DNA from: Pseudomonadota bacterium
GTDB lineage: Bacteria > Pseudomonadota > Alphaproteobacteria > Ferrovibrionales > Ferrovibrionaceae
Assembly (NCBI GenBank): GCA_023434425.1
Contig: JAEYSS010000030.1
Coordinates: 1-13,870 of the forward strand
Direction of reading: 5' to 3'
DNA length: 13,870 nucleotides
Part shown: piece by piece, positions 1 to 6,961 of the stretch
Position numbering within the stretch: position 1 is the first letter of the stretch
Layout of the letters: every line of letters starts with the position of its first letter
The notes under the pieces: generated by a model
Databases searched by the model: none
What the model saw: only the letters and a program-made list of their open reading frames with translations
Told to the model about the DNA's origin: nothing
Made by a program: the position numbers and the translations under genes

Positions 1-83
1 CCGAGGATTTCGCCTTCCGAATGCCCGTTGAGCGAGGCATCGGCGATCGAGCGGGCGATATTGGTGAACACCTTGGGATCCAT
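1..83 (-). CDS. Hypothetical protein, N-terminus only (runs off left edge)
   Basis: The minus strand opens with ATG at 83-81 and reads MDPKVFTNIARSIADASLNG followed by HSEGEIL before the window ends. I do not recognise the family. The visible part looks like an amphipathic helix. No clear ribosome binding site precedes this ATG, and the frame stays open upstream, with a TTG three codons earlier, so the start is uncertain. The plus-strand reading frame over the same bases gives a less protein-like sequence. The gene would run in the same direction as the DUF2332 gene, whose stop codon lies about 95 bases upstream of this ATG. Whether it is real depends on sequence beyond the left edge. Confidence 0.45.
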   Translation of the reverse strand, partial: MDPKVFTNIARSIADASLNGHSEGEIL

Positions 84-176
84 GCGGCGCAAGATAGGAC
101 CGGCTTTGCGAAAAAGCGATGGGGCGGTGGATGAATCTGCGGCCGCAGCTGTCAGTATCTGGCGCTCAGCAGAAAC

Positions 177-1280
177 TCAGTCACTCTCCCAGCGCATCCA
201 GCGGCCGTGATAGTCGCCTGTCCCCAGGCGCAGATCCTGGCCGGCCGGATCGCGGCCGTCCCACAGCGTCAGGGTGAGATCGGCGCCGTCTGTGGCCCGG
301 CCGGGTTCGAACCGCAGCCAGGCGACCGGGCTTTGCGCGGTGGCTGACTTGCCGGCGGCCTGCATCGTCGCCGCGATACGCTGCTGCTCGGGCGCTGCGA
401 TATATTGCCAGACGATCGAGTGATAGAGCACGAAGACCGAGTCTGTGCGCCGCTGCTGCAGCTGCGCGGCGAGGAACGCGTCGGCAGGACTGGGGTGGAC
501 GTCGATATCGCGGGCCGCGGCGTGATCGAGCGCCAGCGTCACCCGCGCCAGCCGCTCGGGCTGGCCGGCCCAGATATAGGACAGCAGACGCTGACGGTCG
601 GTGCTGTTGCGCGCATCCAGCGGCGCGACATCGCAGCCGGCCCGCGCAACCACACGCGGGCGCAGCGTGGGCGGCTGCACACCGGCCCAGCGGCAGCGCA
701 GCAGCAGCGGCGCGGTCTGCGGCTCGCCATGCTGCCAGCTGCCGAAATCGTAGGCATAGGCATCCCAGCTGAGATTGAGCCCGGCACTGGCACCGATCTC
801 GCAGCACTGCAGCGGCAGTCCGGAACAGAGCTGCGCCAGTTTGAGAAAGCCGCCGAGCAGAACCGCCGAACGCTGCGGGTCGTTGGTCTGCGGCGGGCTT
901 TGCAGATACTGCGCGAGCAGGGCGGCATGGCGCGTGAGCGCGGCATCGAGATCGGCGGTGGCGATCTCGCCGGCGGCATAACAGGCGGCGAGCGCCGCAT
1001 CGCCATCCAGCACGGCGCGCTGCAATGCGCCGGCCAGCCGCAGCGGCAGCGCATCGGCGCGCGGATCGCCCGGCCAGTTCAATATCGCCTCTGTCCACGA
1101 TGCCTTTGCGTTCAGCCGTTCTGCGGCGAGGTCGAGCAGCGCGCCGGTGAAGGGCGAGCCCAGCGTACGGCAGGAGTTGGCCTGGTCGCGGAAGGCGGCG
1201 ATAACGGAATCAGCAGACGGCATGCGCCATTCTGTCGATGGCGCCGCCGGATCGTCCAGCCTCGGATTGCTGCGGGACAA
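177..1280 (-). CDS. DUF2332 family protein
   Basis: This 367-residue protein of unknown function matches the DUF2332 pattern as I recall it. An N-terminal segment (FRDQANSCRTLGSPF, residues 30-44) is followed by EIGASAGLNL (161-170) and LYHSIVWQYI (285-294). The EIGASAGLNL stretch resembles the glycine-rich SAM-binding loop of Rossmann methyltransferases; that is my inference and not an established function. I see no signal peptide or membrane segment. The start used here is TTG (1280-1278), with a weak GGCGGA seven bases upstream. The first ATG (1223-1221) would give 348 residues starting MPSADSV, which still keeps the whole conserved part, so the start is open. The gene points away from the tRNA-Leu gene and shares a very short upstream region with it. 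Family call fairly sure; function unknown. Confidence 0.85.
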   Translation of the reverse strand: MSRSNPRLDDPAAPSTEWRMPSADSVIAAFRDQANSCRTLGSPFTGALLDLAAERLNAKASWTEAILNWPGDPRADALPLRLAGALQRAVLDGDAALAACYAAGEIATADLDAALTRHAALLAQYLQSPPQTNDPQRSAVLLGGFLKLAQLCSGLPLQCCEIGASAGLNLSWDAYAYDFGSWQHGEPQTAPLLLRCRWAGVQPPTLRPRVVARAGCDVAPLDARNSTDRQRLLSYIWAGQPERLARVTLALDHAAARDIDVHPSPADAFLAAQLQQRRTDSVFVLYHSIVWQYIAAPEQQRIAATMQAAGKSATAQSPVAWLRFEPGRATDGADLTLTLWDGRDPAGQDLRLGTGDYHGRWMRWESD

Positions 1281-1295
1281 TTGACGGTCCGCCGA

Positions 1296-1324
1296 TTGAC
1301 GCTGCGACTGGTCGCCCGTAGACA
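1296..1324 (+). promoter_or_regulatory. Candidate promoter of the tRNA-Leu gene
   Basis: TTGACG (1296-1301) and TAGACA (1319-1324) are separated by 17 bases. They match the sigma-70 -35 and -10 consensus at 5/6 and 3/6 positions. Transcription would start near 1331, a few bases before the mature tRNA 5' end at 1335, which is typical of tRNA promoters. A second TTGACG lies at 1281-1286 but has no good -10 partner that I can see. Assignment is by inspection only. Confidence 0.45.
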
Positions 1325-1334
1325 GAACCCGCCT

Positions 1335-1421
1335 GCCCGCTTGGCGGAATTGGTAGACGCACGGGACTTAAAATCCCGAGGCCGCAAGGCCGTGCCGGTT
1401 CGAGTCCGGCAGCGGGCACCA
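1335..1421 (+). tRNA. tRNA-Leu (anticodon TAA)
   Basis: An 87-base tRNA reads UUA codons as leucine. The acceptor stem GCCCGCT (1335-1341) pairs with AGCGGGC (1411-1417), followed by discriminator A and an encoded CCA (1419-1421). The anticodon stem CGGGA/TCCCG encloses the loop CTTAAAA, placing anticodon TAA at 1369-1371. A long variable arm (GGCCGCAAGGCC region) marks it as class II. The T-arm GCCGG-TTCGAGT-CCGGC is canonical. No second copy of the 3' end occurs elsewhere in the window, so there is no sign of an integrated element using it as an attachment site. Confidence 0.98.
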
Positions 1422-1466
1422 GCCTTTCCCGACATCGCTTCCCACCGTCCCCCTGTGGAAAACGGC

Positions 1467-1501
1467 TTGACTCCAGTATCGCAAAGTATATCTTACGATA
1501 T
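1467..1501 (+). promoter_or_regulatory. Candidate padR promoter with overlapping operator palindrome
   Basis: TTGACT (1467-1472) and TATCTT (1489-1494) lie 16 bases apart and form a plausible sigma-70 promoter for the PadR-type gene at 1520. The -10 element falls inside the inverted repeat ATATC-TTAC-GATAT (1488-1501). A second, offset repeat, TATCG (1478-1482) with CGATA (1496-1500), overlaps it. PadR-type proteins commonly bind short AT-rich dyads at their own promoters, so I infer autorepression. An AAGGAG ribosome binding site (1506-1511) follows, 8 bases before the ATG. Confidence 0.5.
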
Positions 1502-1519
1502 GTCAAAGGAGACAGTCGT

Positions 1520-2203
1520 ATGAGTGAACATGTAGATTTTCCCTATATTCTCAAGGCCTTGCGCGATCATCGCTGTATGCACCGCCATGCCATGGGCGGC
1601 GGGCGCCGGCATTTCCGCGGCCGGCTGGCTGCCGCGTTATTCTCGGCCGGCGAGGACGGTCTGGGCGGGCATGGCTTCCGTGCCAGCCGCGTGGTCTCGG
1701 CCGCCGACCTGCAGCTGCTGATTCTCGTCCTGCTCGAAGAGCGCCCGCGCCATGGCTACGAGATCATCAAGGCGCTGGAGGAGCATACTTCGGGCTTCTA
1801 CGCGCCCAGCCCCGGCGTGATCTATCCGGCGCTGACCTATCTGGAAGAGATCGGCCATACCAGCGTCGCGGCCGAGGGCAGCAAGAAGCTCTACAGCCTG
1901 ACGCCGCCGGGCCGCGCCTATCTGGCCGAGCATCGCGTGCAGGCCGACACCATGATGGCGCAGCTCGCCAGGATCGGCGCGCGCATCGCCAGGGCAAAGC
2001 GCTTTTTCCGCAGCGGCGACGAGATGCCGGCCGACGACGAGGGCGATGTCACACGCCGCCCTGCCGATCCGTCTTCCTCGATGAAAGCCGCGCGCCGCAA
2101 CCTGCGCGCCGTGCTGCAGGAGACGGAGGAGGCCTCGCCCGAGGAACAGCGCCGCATCATCGATATCCTGGTGCGGGCCGCGAAGGAGATCCGCGGGCAG
2201 TAA
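1520..2203 (+). CDS. PadR-family transcriptional regulator with His/Cys-rich N-terminus (YqjI-like)
   Basis: This 227-residue protein is a winged-helix DNA-binding regulator. The PadR domain spans about residues 62-140, with the family hallmarks HGYEIIKALEE (78-88), the recognition-helix segment YAPSPGVIYPALTYLEE (94-110) and the wing GSKKLYSLTPPGRAYL (120-135). In front of it is an extension with H4, H17, C19, H21, H23 and H31, including the cluster HRCMHRH, then a Gly/Arg-rich linker. E. coli YqjI, a nickel-responsive PadR repressor of the ferric reductase gene yqjH, has the same plan of a His-rich tail plus a PadR domain. I infer a metal-sensing role here, but the cluster is shorter than in YqjI and no siderophore-interacting reductase lies next to it. 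The C-terminal part (about 185-227) is helical, as expected for dimerisation. The start is fixed by AAGGAG 8 bases upstream. The target gene is not evident in the window; the gene itself is the likeliest one. Confidence 0.88.
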   Translation: MSEHVDFPYILKALRDHRCMHRHAMGGGRRHFRGRLAAALFSAGEDGLGGHGFRASRVVSAADLQLLILVLLEERPRHGYEIIKALEEHTSGFYAPSPGVIYPALTYLEEIGHTSVAAEGSKKLYSLTPPGRAYLAEHRVQADTMMAQLARIGARIARAKRFFRSGDEMPADDEGDVTRRPADPSSSMKAARRNLRAVLQETEEASPEEQRRIIDILVRAAKEIRGQ

Positions 2204-2417
2204 CGGCCGATTGCATATGGCGCACGCCACCATCAGCGACATCGCCTGGAGGGGATACGGCCTGCGCGATGGCGTGGTGAAGCAGCCTGAGCTGCTGCCC
2301 GCAGCGAAGGGGCGTCCGCCCGACATCTCCGGCGGATCGGAAACGCGCCATCGCGACGAGACGGATCTGACAGCGACGGAGACTGCGCCGGCTTAGCCCG
2401 TGTCGGGCCGGGTGCCG

Positions 2418-2459
2418 GGCCGGCATCGCATCGCCTGCCTCAGGGATGCGATACCGGCC
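2418..2459. terminator. Hairpin between convergent genes, possible bidirectional terminator
   Basis: GGCCGGCATCGCATC (2418-2432) pairs with GATGCGATACCGGCC (2445-2459) at 14 of 15 positions, leaving a 12-base loop. The hairpin lies in the 295-base gap (2204-2498) between the PadR-type gene and the PAS gene, which point at each other. No run of T follows on either strand, so it is not a textbook intrinsic terminator. It may still block transcription or protect RNA ends. I see nothing else convincing in this gap; a short open frame at 2211-2396 has no recognisable features. Confidence 0.4.
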
Positions 2460-2498
2460 GCGGCTTGCCACCCCCGGCAACGGATCGGGTGAAAGCCT

Positions 2499-3071
2499 CT
2501 ACTGCGCCGCGAGCGGCGCTTCGTCCCACAGGTCGACGGGACGGACGGGCAGACTGATGCCCAGAATGGTGTCGATGTTGATGCCATCGGCGGCGAGCGG
2601 CAGCATGAGGTTTTCCACCTCGCGCCAGCCGTTGAATTCGAAATTGTCGTCTTCCACCGGCACGGGGCCGCGGCGCCAGGTGGCCATGCCGTCGCGCACG
2701 GTGGTGATCAGGCGGGTGCGGTTGGCGGCCCAGGCGAGCGGCCGCAACTCGTCATACCAGTCGTTGCCGATGGTGCGGCCGATGGCCCGGGCGAAGTCGC
2801 AGCCGGCCATGCGGTAGCGGAAGCGCCAGGGATTGCGCTGCACATCCAGCATCCACATCTGCGGCAGCAGTTCGGCCAGTTCGATGCGGTCGACATCCTG
2901 GCGCGACGGCAGATGCCCCTCGGCATTGCATTTGCGCATCCAGTAATACAGCAGCTCGCGGACCTGCGGATGCCAGTCGTTGCCGCGCTCGGCGGCGCGG
3001 ACGACGCGCCAGCTGCCATCGGAAATGCGTGGCAGGTCGGACGAGGTGAGGACGCGGCGGGTCATGAGCAT
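2499..3071 (-). CDS. PAS domain protein (PAS_5 family)
   Basis: This 190-residue soluble protein resembles the PAS_5 group common in Alphaproteobacteria, with one PAS-like domain over roughly residues 35-160. The typical core is WMLDVQRNPWRFRYRMAGCD (73-92), followed by the G-R-T-I-G-N-D-W-Y-D-E-L stretch (98-109). In this group the PAS core usually stands alone and its ligand and partners are mostly unknown. No kinase, GGDEF or DNA-binding domain is attached here, so any signalling partner would be encoded elsewhere. The start ATG (3071-3069) has AGGG about 7 bases upstream; a second ATG two codons later is possible. It is divergent from the efflux operon across 164 bases and convergent with the PadR-type gene. 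Confidence 0.8.
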   Translation of the reverse strand: MLMTRRVLTSSDLPRISDGSWRVVRAAERGNDWHPQVRELLYYWMRKCNAEGHLPSRQDVDRIELAELLPQMWMLDVQRNPWRFRYRMAGCDFARAIGRTIGNDWYDELRPLAWAANRTRLITTVRDGMATWRRGPVPVEDDNFEFNGWREVENLMLPLAADGINIDTILGISLPVRPVDLWDEAPLAAQ

Positions 3072-3150
3072 GGCGAGACCCTATAGGCTCGGCCCATCGC
3101 CGGCGCGTTACTTTCCGATTACGTTCCCGACTTCATCGACCCGCTGCCGA

Positions 3151-3164
3151 TTGATTTATCGCAA
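3151..3164. promoter_or_regulatory. TTG-N8-CAA dyad, possible Crp/Fnr-type site
   Basis: TTGATTTATCGCAA has one perfect half (TTGAT) and one degenerate half of the Fnr/FixK pattern TTGAT-N4-ATCAA. It lies about 72 bases before the HlyD start and about 80 bases before the divergent PAS gene, so it could act on either. Short dyads such as this occur by chance, and no well-placed -10/-35 pair is evident beside it. Confidence 0.2.
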
Positions 3165-3235
3165 TGCCGGTTGTGGCGCGCCGTCGCAGATTGCCCGCGA
3201 GCCGGCACAGTCGCGGCCGGTGACCGGGACAGGCG

Positions 3236-4219
3236 ATGCGTAAAATTCTGTTAGTTCTCTTGAGTGTTGCGGCTGCGGCCGGCGCTGGCTGGTGGTATCT
3301 GCAGCATCGCAATGCCGCGCTGCCACCGGGCTTTGCCGCCGGCAATGGCCGCATCGAGGCCAACGAGATCGACATCGCCACAAAATATGCCGCGCGGCTG
3401 CTGGAGCTGCGCGTCGATGAGGGCGATCTGGTGCAGGCCGGCCAGGTGATCGCCCTGCTCGATACCCGCGAACTTGCGGCCCAGCTTCGCTCGGCCGAGG
3501 CGGCGATCCTGCAGGCGCAGCAGCAGCGCGATCAGGTTCTGGCGGAAATTCGCCAGCGCCAGAGCGAACTGGCCCTGGCCGACAAGGAACTGCAGCGCAG
3601 CCTCGTGCTGCTCGGCAAGAATTTCGTCTCCGAACAGAAAGTGGATCAGCAGCGCAGCCTGCGTCGCACCGCAGAGGCGGCCGTCGCAGCGGCGGAAAGC
3701 CGGCGCGGCAGCGCCGAAGCCGCGATCCGTGTCACCGAGGCCGAAGCGGAGCGGATCCGCGACCTGCTGCAGGACGGCACGCTGACCGCGCCGAAGGCGG
3801 GCCGCATCCTGTTCCGGCTGGCCGAAGCCGGCGAGGTGCTGGCGGCCGGCGGCAAGGTGGCGACGCTGCTCGATCTCTCGGATGTCTACATGACCTTCTT
3901 CCTGCCCGCCGAGGCGGCGGGGCGCGCGGCGATCGGCGGCGAGGCGCGGCTGCTGCTGGATGCCGCGCCCGGCCGTGCGGTGCCGGCGCAGATCTCCTTC
4001 GTGGCGGCGCGCGCGCAGTTCACGCCCAAGCAGGTCGAGACGCGCAGCGAGCGCGAACGCATGATGTTCCGCATCAAGGCCCGCGTGCCGCCGGCGCTGG
4101 TGCGTCAGCATCTGGAGCAGGTGAAAACCGGCCTGACCGGCATGGCCTATGTGCGGCTCGACCCGCAGGCCGTCTGGCCGGCCTGGCTCGACTCCGATCT
4201 CACCGCCGCACAGCGCTGA
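3236..4219 (+). CDS. yhiI: HlyD-family membrane fusion protein (YhiI type)
   Basis: This is the periplasmic adaptor of an ABC efflux system, 327 residues. An N-terminal hydrophobic anchor (about residues 4-21, followed by WWYLQHRN) places the rest in the periplasm. A first half-lipoyl segment includes GRIEANEIDIATKYAARLLE (38-57) and DEGDLVQAGQVIALLD (61-76). A long coiled-coil hairpin rich in Ala, Gln, Glu and Arg (about 80-178) follows, with the characteristic LLGKNFVSEQKVDQ turn (125-138). The second half-lipoyl segment is TAPKAGRILFRLAEAGEVL (184-202), then the beta-barrel region. The adaptor would link the inner-membrane permeases to an outer-membrane TolC-like channel, which is not encoded here. 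It is the first gene of the operon: its stop is 10 bases before the ATPase start. The ribosome binding site is weak (GGGACAGG before the ATG). The symbol is by analogy with E. coli. Confidence 0.9.
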   Translation: MRKILLVLLSVAAAAGAGWWYLQHRNAALPPGFAAGNGRIEANEIDIATKYAARLLELRVDEGDLVQAGQVIALLDTRELAAQLRSAEAAILQAQQQRDQVLAEIRQRQSELALADKELQRSLVLLGKNFVSEQKVDQQRSLRRTAEAAVAAAESRRGSAEAAIRVTEAEAERIRDLLQDGTLTAPKAGRILFRLAEAGEVLAAGGKVATLLDLSDVYMTFFLPAEAAGRAAIGGEARLLLDAAPGRAVPAQISFVAARAQFTPKQVETRSERERMMFRIKARVPPALVRQHLEQVKTGLTGMAYVRLDPQAVWPAWLDSDLTAAQR

Positions 4220-4229
4220 CGGCGCCGCG

Positions 4230-6959
4230 ATGGCAGGCGGGTTGCAGATCGCCGGGCTGAGCCATCGCTACGGCAGGACCGTGGCGCTGGAGGATGTGAG
4301 TTTCGACCTTGCGCCGGGCGGCGCGCTGGCGCTGCTCGGGCCCGACAGCGTCGGCAAATCCACCCTGCTGGCGCTGGCGGCCGGCGCCAAGCGGCTGCAG
4401 CAGGGCCGTATTCTGGCGCTGGGTGCGGATTTCGCCGCGACGCGCCAGCGCGAGGCGGTGCAGCCGCGCATCGCCTATATGCCGCAGGGGCTGGGCCGCA
4501 ATCTCTATCCCAATCTCACCGTGGCCGAGAATATCGGCTTCTTCGCGCGCCTGTTCGGCCTCGACAGCGCCGAACTGAAACGCCGCCTGCCCATCCTGCT
4601 GGACGCCACCGGGCTGACGCCCTTTGCCGGCCGGCCGATGCACAAACTGTCGGGCGGCATGAAGCAGAAGCTCGGCCTGTGCTGTGCGCTGGTGCACGAT
4701 CCCGACCTGATGATCCTGGACGAGCCGACCACCGGCGTCGATCCGCTGTCGCGCCGGCAGTTCTGGGATCTGATCGACGCGATCCGGCAGCAGCGACCGC
4801 AGCTTTCCCTGCTGGTCGCCACCTCGACGATGGATGAGGCCGAGCGCTTTCCCGAAGTGATCATGCTGGATCGCGGCCGCATCCTGGCGCAGGGCAGCCC
4901 GGCCGATCTGAAACGCCAGAGCGGCCATGACAGCCTGGAGCAGGCCTTTATCCATCTGCTGCCGCCCGAGCGGCGCGGCGGGCTGGATGGCCAGCCGCCG
5001 CCGCCGGCCGCACTGGACGGTGCCTCGGAAGTGGTGATCGAGGCGCGCGGCCTGACGCGGCGCTTTGGCGATTTCACCGCCGTGGACCATGTCGATCTGG
5101 CGATCCGCCGCGGCGAGATTTTCGGCTTTCTCGGCTCGAATGGCTGCGGCAAGACCACGACGATGAAAATGCTGACCGGCCTGCTGCCGGCCTCGGAAGG
5201 CGAGGGTTTCCTGTTCGGCCGGCCGGTGGCGGCTGGCGATTTCGATCTGCGCCGGCGTATCGGCTACATGGCGCAGAGCTTCTCGCTCTATGGCGAACTG
5301 ACGCTGCGGCAGAATCTGACGCTGCATGCCGCGCTGTATGGCCTGGACGATGCGAAGGCGAAGGCGCGCAGCCGCCTGCTGGCCGACTATTTCGATCTCA
5401 CGCCGCATCTCGACACGGTGGCCGAGATGCTGCCGGCGGGCCTGCGCCAGCGCCTGTCGCTCGCCGTCGCCATCATCCATGAGCCGGAGATCCTGATCCT
5501 CGACGAACCGACCTCGGGCGTCGATCCGGTGGCGCGCGAAGGCTTCTGGCGCGAACTGGTGCGGCTGTCGCGCGAGCAGGGCGTCACGATCTTCATCTCG
5601 ACGCATTACATGGCGGAAGCGCTGCGCTGCGACCGCATCGCCTTCATGCATGCCGGCCGCGTGCTGGCCACCGGCACGCCGGCCGAATTGCAGGCCGCGC
5701 GCGGGGCGGCCACGCTGGAAGAGGCTTTCATCGCCTATATGGAGCAGGGCGGCCGCGCCGTCGCGCCGGCAACGGCCGCCATCGCAGCCGCCACCGCGCC
5801 TGCGCAGGGCACGGCGACCGCCAGCGCGGCACGCGGCTGGTTCTCGCCGCGGCGGTTCCGCGCCTATGCCTGGCGCGAAAGCATCGAACTGCTGCGCGAC
5901 CCGATCCGGCTGGCTTTCGCGCTGTTCGGCACGGCGATGCTGATGCTGCTGTTCGGCTACGGCATCACCTTCGATGTCGACCGGGTCGGTTTCGCAGCGC
6001 TGGATCACGACCGGACGCCGGAAAGCCGCGCCTATCTCGAGGCCTATTCCGGCTCGACCTATTTCGAACGCGGTGCGGATGCCGGCGATGGCCCTGCGCT
6101 GCTGCAGCGGCTGCGCGCCAACAGCGTGGCGCTCGCCATCGAAATCCCGCCCGATTTCGGCGCCGATCTGCGGCGCGGCCGGCCGACGGAAGTTTCGGTC
6201 TGGGTCGACGGCGGCATGCCGTTCCGCGCCGAGACGATCACCGGCTATGTCGAGGGCGCCCATGCCGGCTTTCTGGCCGAGGTGGCGCAGCAGCAGGGCG
6301 CGACGGTGACGCCGGCGGCGAGTCTGGCCATGCGCTTCCGCTACAACCAGGCCTTCCGTAGCCTCGACGCCATGGTGCCGGCGCTGTTCGCCATCATGCT
6401 GATGCTGATCCCCGCCATCCTGGCGACGCTGGGCGTGGTGGCGGAACGCGAACGCGGCTCGATCACCAATCTTTACGTGACGCCGGTGCGCAAGCTGGAA
6501 TTCCTGCTCGGCAAGCAGCTGCCCTATGTGGCGCTCGCCTATGTGAATGTGCTGCTGCTGACCGCCATGGCGCTTTTCGTCTTCGGCGTGCCGCTGAAAG
6601 GCAGCCTGCTCGGCCTGCTGCTCGGCAGCCTGCTTTACGTGCTGGCCAGCACCGGCATCGGCCTGCTGACCTCCTGCTTCACGCGCAGCCAGGTCGCCGC
6701 CCTGTTCGGCACCGCAGTGCTGACCATCATGCCGACGGTGCATTTCGGCGGCCTGACGCAGCCGGTCTCGACCCTGGAGGGCGGCGCGCGGCTGATCGGC
6801 GCATTGTTCCCGGCCACCTATTTCCTGCGCACCAGCGTCGGCGCCTTCACCAAGGGGCTGGGCTTCGCCGACCTGCTGCCCTTCCTCGCCGCCACCGCCG
6901 CCTTCTGGCCGGTGCTGCTGGCGCTGGCCTGGCTGTTTCTGCGCAAGCAGGAGGTCTGA
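4230..6959 (+). CDS. rbbA: RbbA-family fused ABC transporter: ATPase-ATPase-permease
   Basis: At 909 residues, this is close in length and sequence to E. coli RbbA (YhiH). NBD1 has Walker A GPDSVGKST (37-45), Q86, signature LSGGMKQ (140-146) and Walker B LMILDEP (160-166, Glu165). NBD2 has Walker A GSNGCGKTT (302-310), Q349, an altered signature LPAGLRQ (401-407), Walker B ILILDEP (421-427, Glu426) and H-loop His459. In NBD1 the H-loop position is Ser199, not His. An Ala-rich linker (about 508-535) leads to an ABC-2 type permease: TM near 562-580, a large extracytoplasmic domain (about 582-712), then five hydrophobic segments from 714 to 904, ending KQEV. I chose ATG 4230, which puts the first NBD at residue 5; the open frame extends upstream into the preceding gene. 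E. coli RbbA was described as a ribosome-bound ATPase, but the fused permease and HlyD neighbour argue for export. Two bases separate it from the next gene. Confidence 0.93.
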   Translation: MAGGLQIAGLSHRYGRTVALEDVSFDLAPGGALALLGPDSVGKSTLLALAAGAKRLQQGRILALGADFAATRQREAVQPRIAYMPQGLGRNLYPNLTVAENIGFFARLFGLDSAELKRRLPILLDATGLTPFAGRPMHKLSGGMKQKLGLCCALVHDPDLMILDEPTTGVDPLSRRQFWDLIDAIRQQRPQLSLLVATSTMDEAERFPEVIMLDRGRILAQGSPADLKRQSGHDSLEQAFIHLLPPERRGGLDGQPPPPAALDGASEVVIEARGLTRRFGDFTAVDHVDLAIRRGEIFGFLGSNGCGKTTTMKMLTGLLPASEGEGFLFGRPVAAGDFDLRRRIGYMAQSFSLYGELTLRQNLTLHAALYGLDDAKAKARSRLLADYFDLTPHLDTVAEMLPAGLRQRLSLAVAIIHEPEILILDEPTSGVDPVAREGFWRELVRLSREQGVTIFISTHYMAEALRCDRIAFMHAGRVLATGTPAELQAARGAATLEEAFIAYMEQGGRAVAPATAAIAAATAPAQGTATASAARGWFSPRRFRAYAWRESIELLRDPIRLAFALFGTAMLMLLFGYGITFDVDRVGFAALDHDRTPESRAYLEAYSGSTYFERGADAGDGPALLQRLRANSVALAIEIPPDFGADLRRGRPTEVSVWVDGGMPFRAETITGYVEGAHAGFLAEVAQQQGATVTPAASLAMRFRYNQAFRSLDAMVPALFAIMLMLIPAILATLGVVAERERGSITNLYVTPVRKLEFLLGKQLPYVALAYVNVLLLTAMALFVFGVPLKGSLLGLLLGSLLYVLASTGIGLLTSCFTRSQVAALFGTAVLTIMPTVHFGGLTQPVSTLEGGARLIGALFPATYFLRTSVGAFTKGLGFADLLPFLAATAAFWPVLLALAWLFLRKQEV

Positions 6960-6961
6960 CC

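Noticed and set aside
1335..1421. tRNA-Leu as an integration site for a mobile element
   Set aside because: No integrase is encoded nearby and I found no second copy of the tRNA 3' end in the window.
405..1523. A 372-codon plus-strand open frame opposite the DUF2332 gene
   Set aside because: It runs straight through the tRNA-Leu gene and the PadR promoter, and its composition is that of an antisense shadow.
2211..2396. A 61-codon plus-strand frame after the PadR-type gene
   Set aside because: It has no recognisable domain and no good ribosome binding site, and it lies in an intergenic stretch with a competing frame on the other strand.
4200..6743. An 847-codon open frame on the strand opposite the RbbA-type gene
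   Set aside because: It is a shadow frame caused by high GC codon use. Its translation is rich in His, Gln, Arg and Ala with no domain, while the sense strand encodes a full RbbA-family protein.
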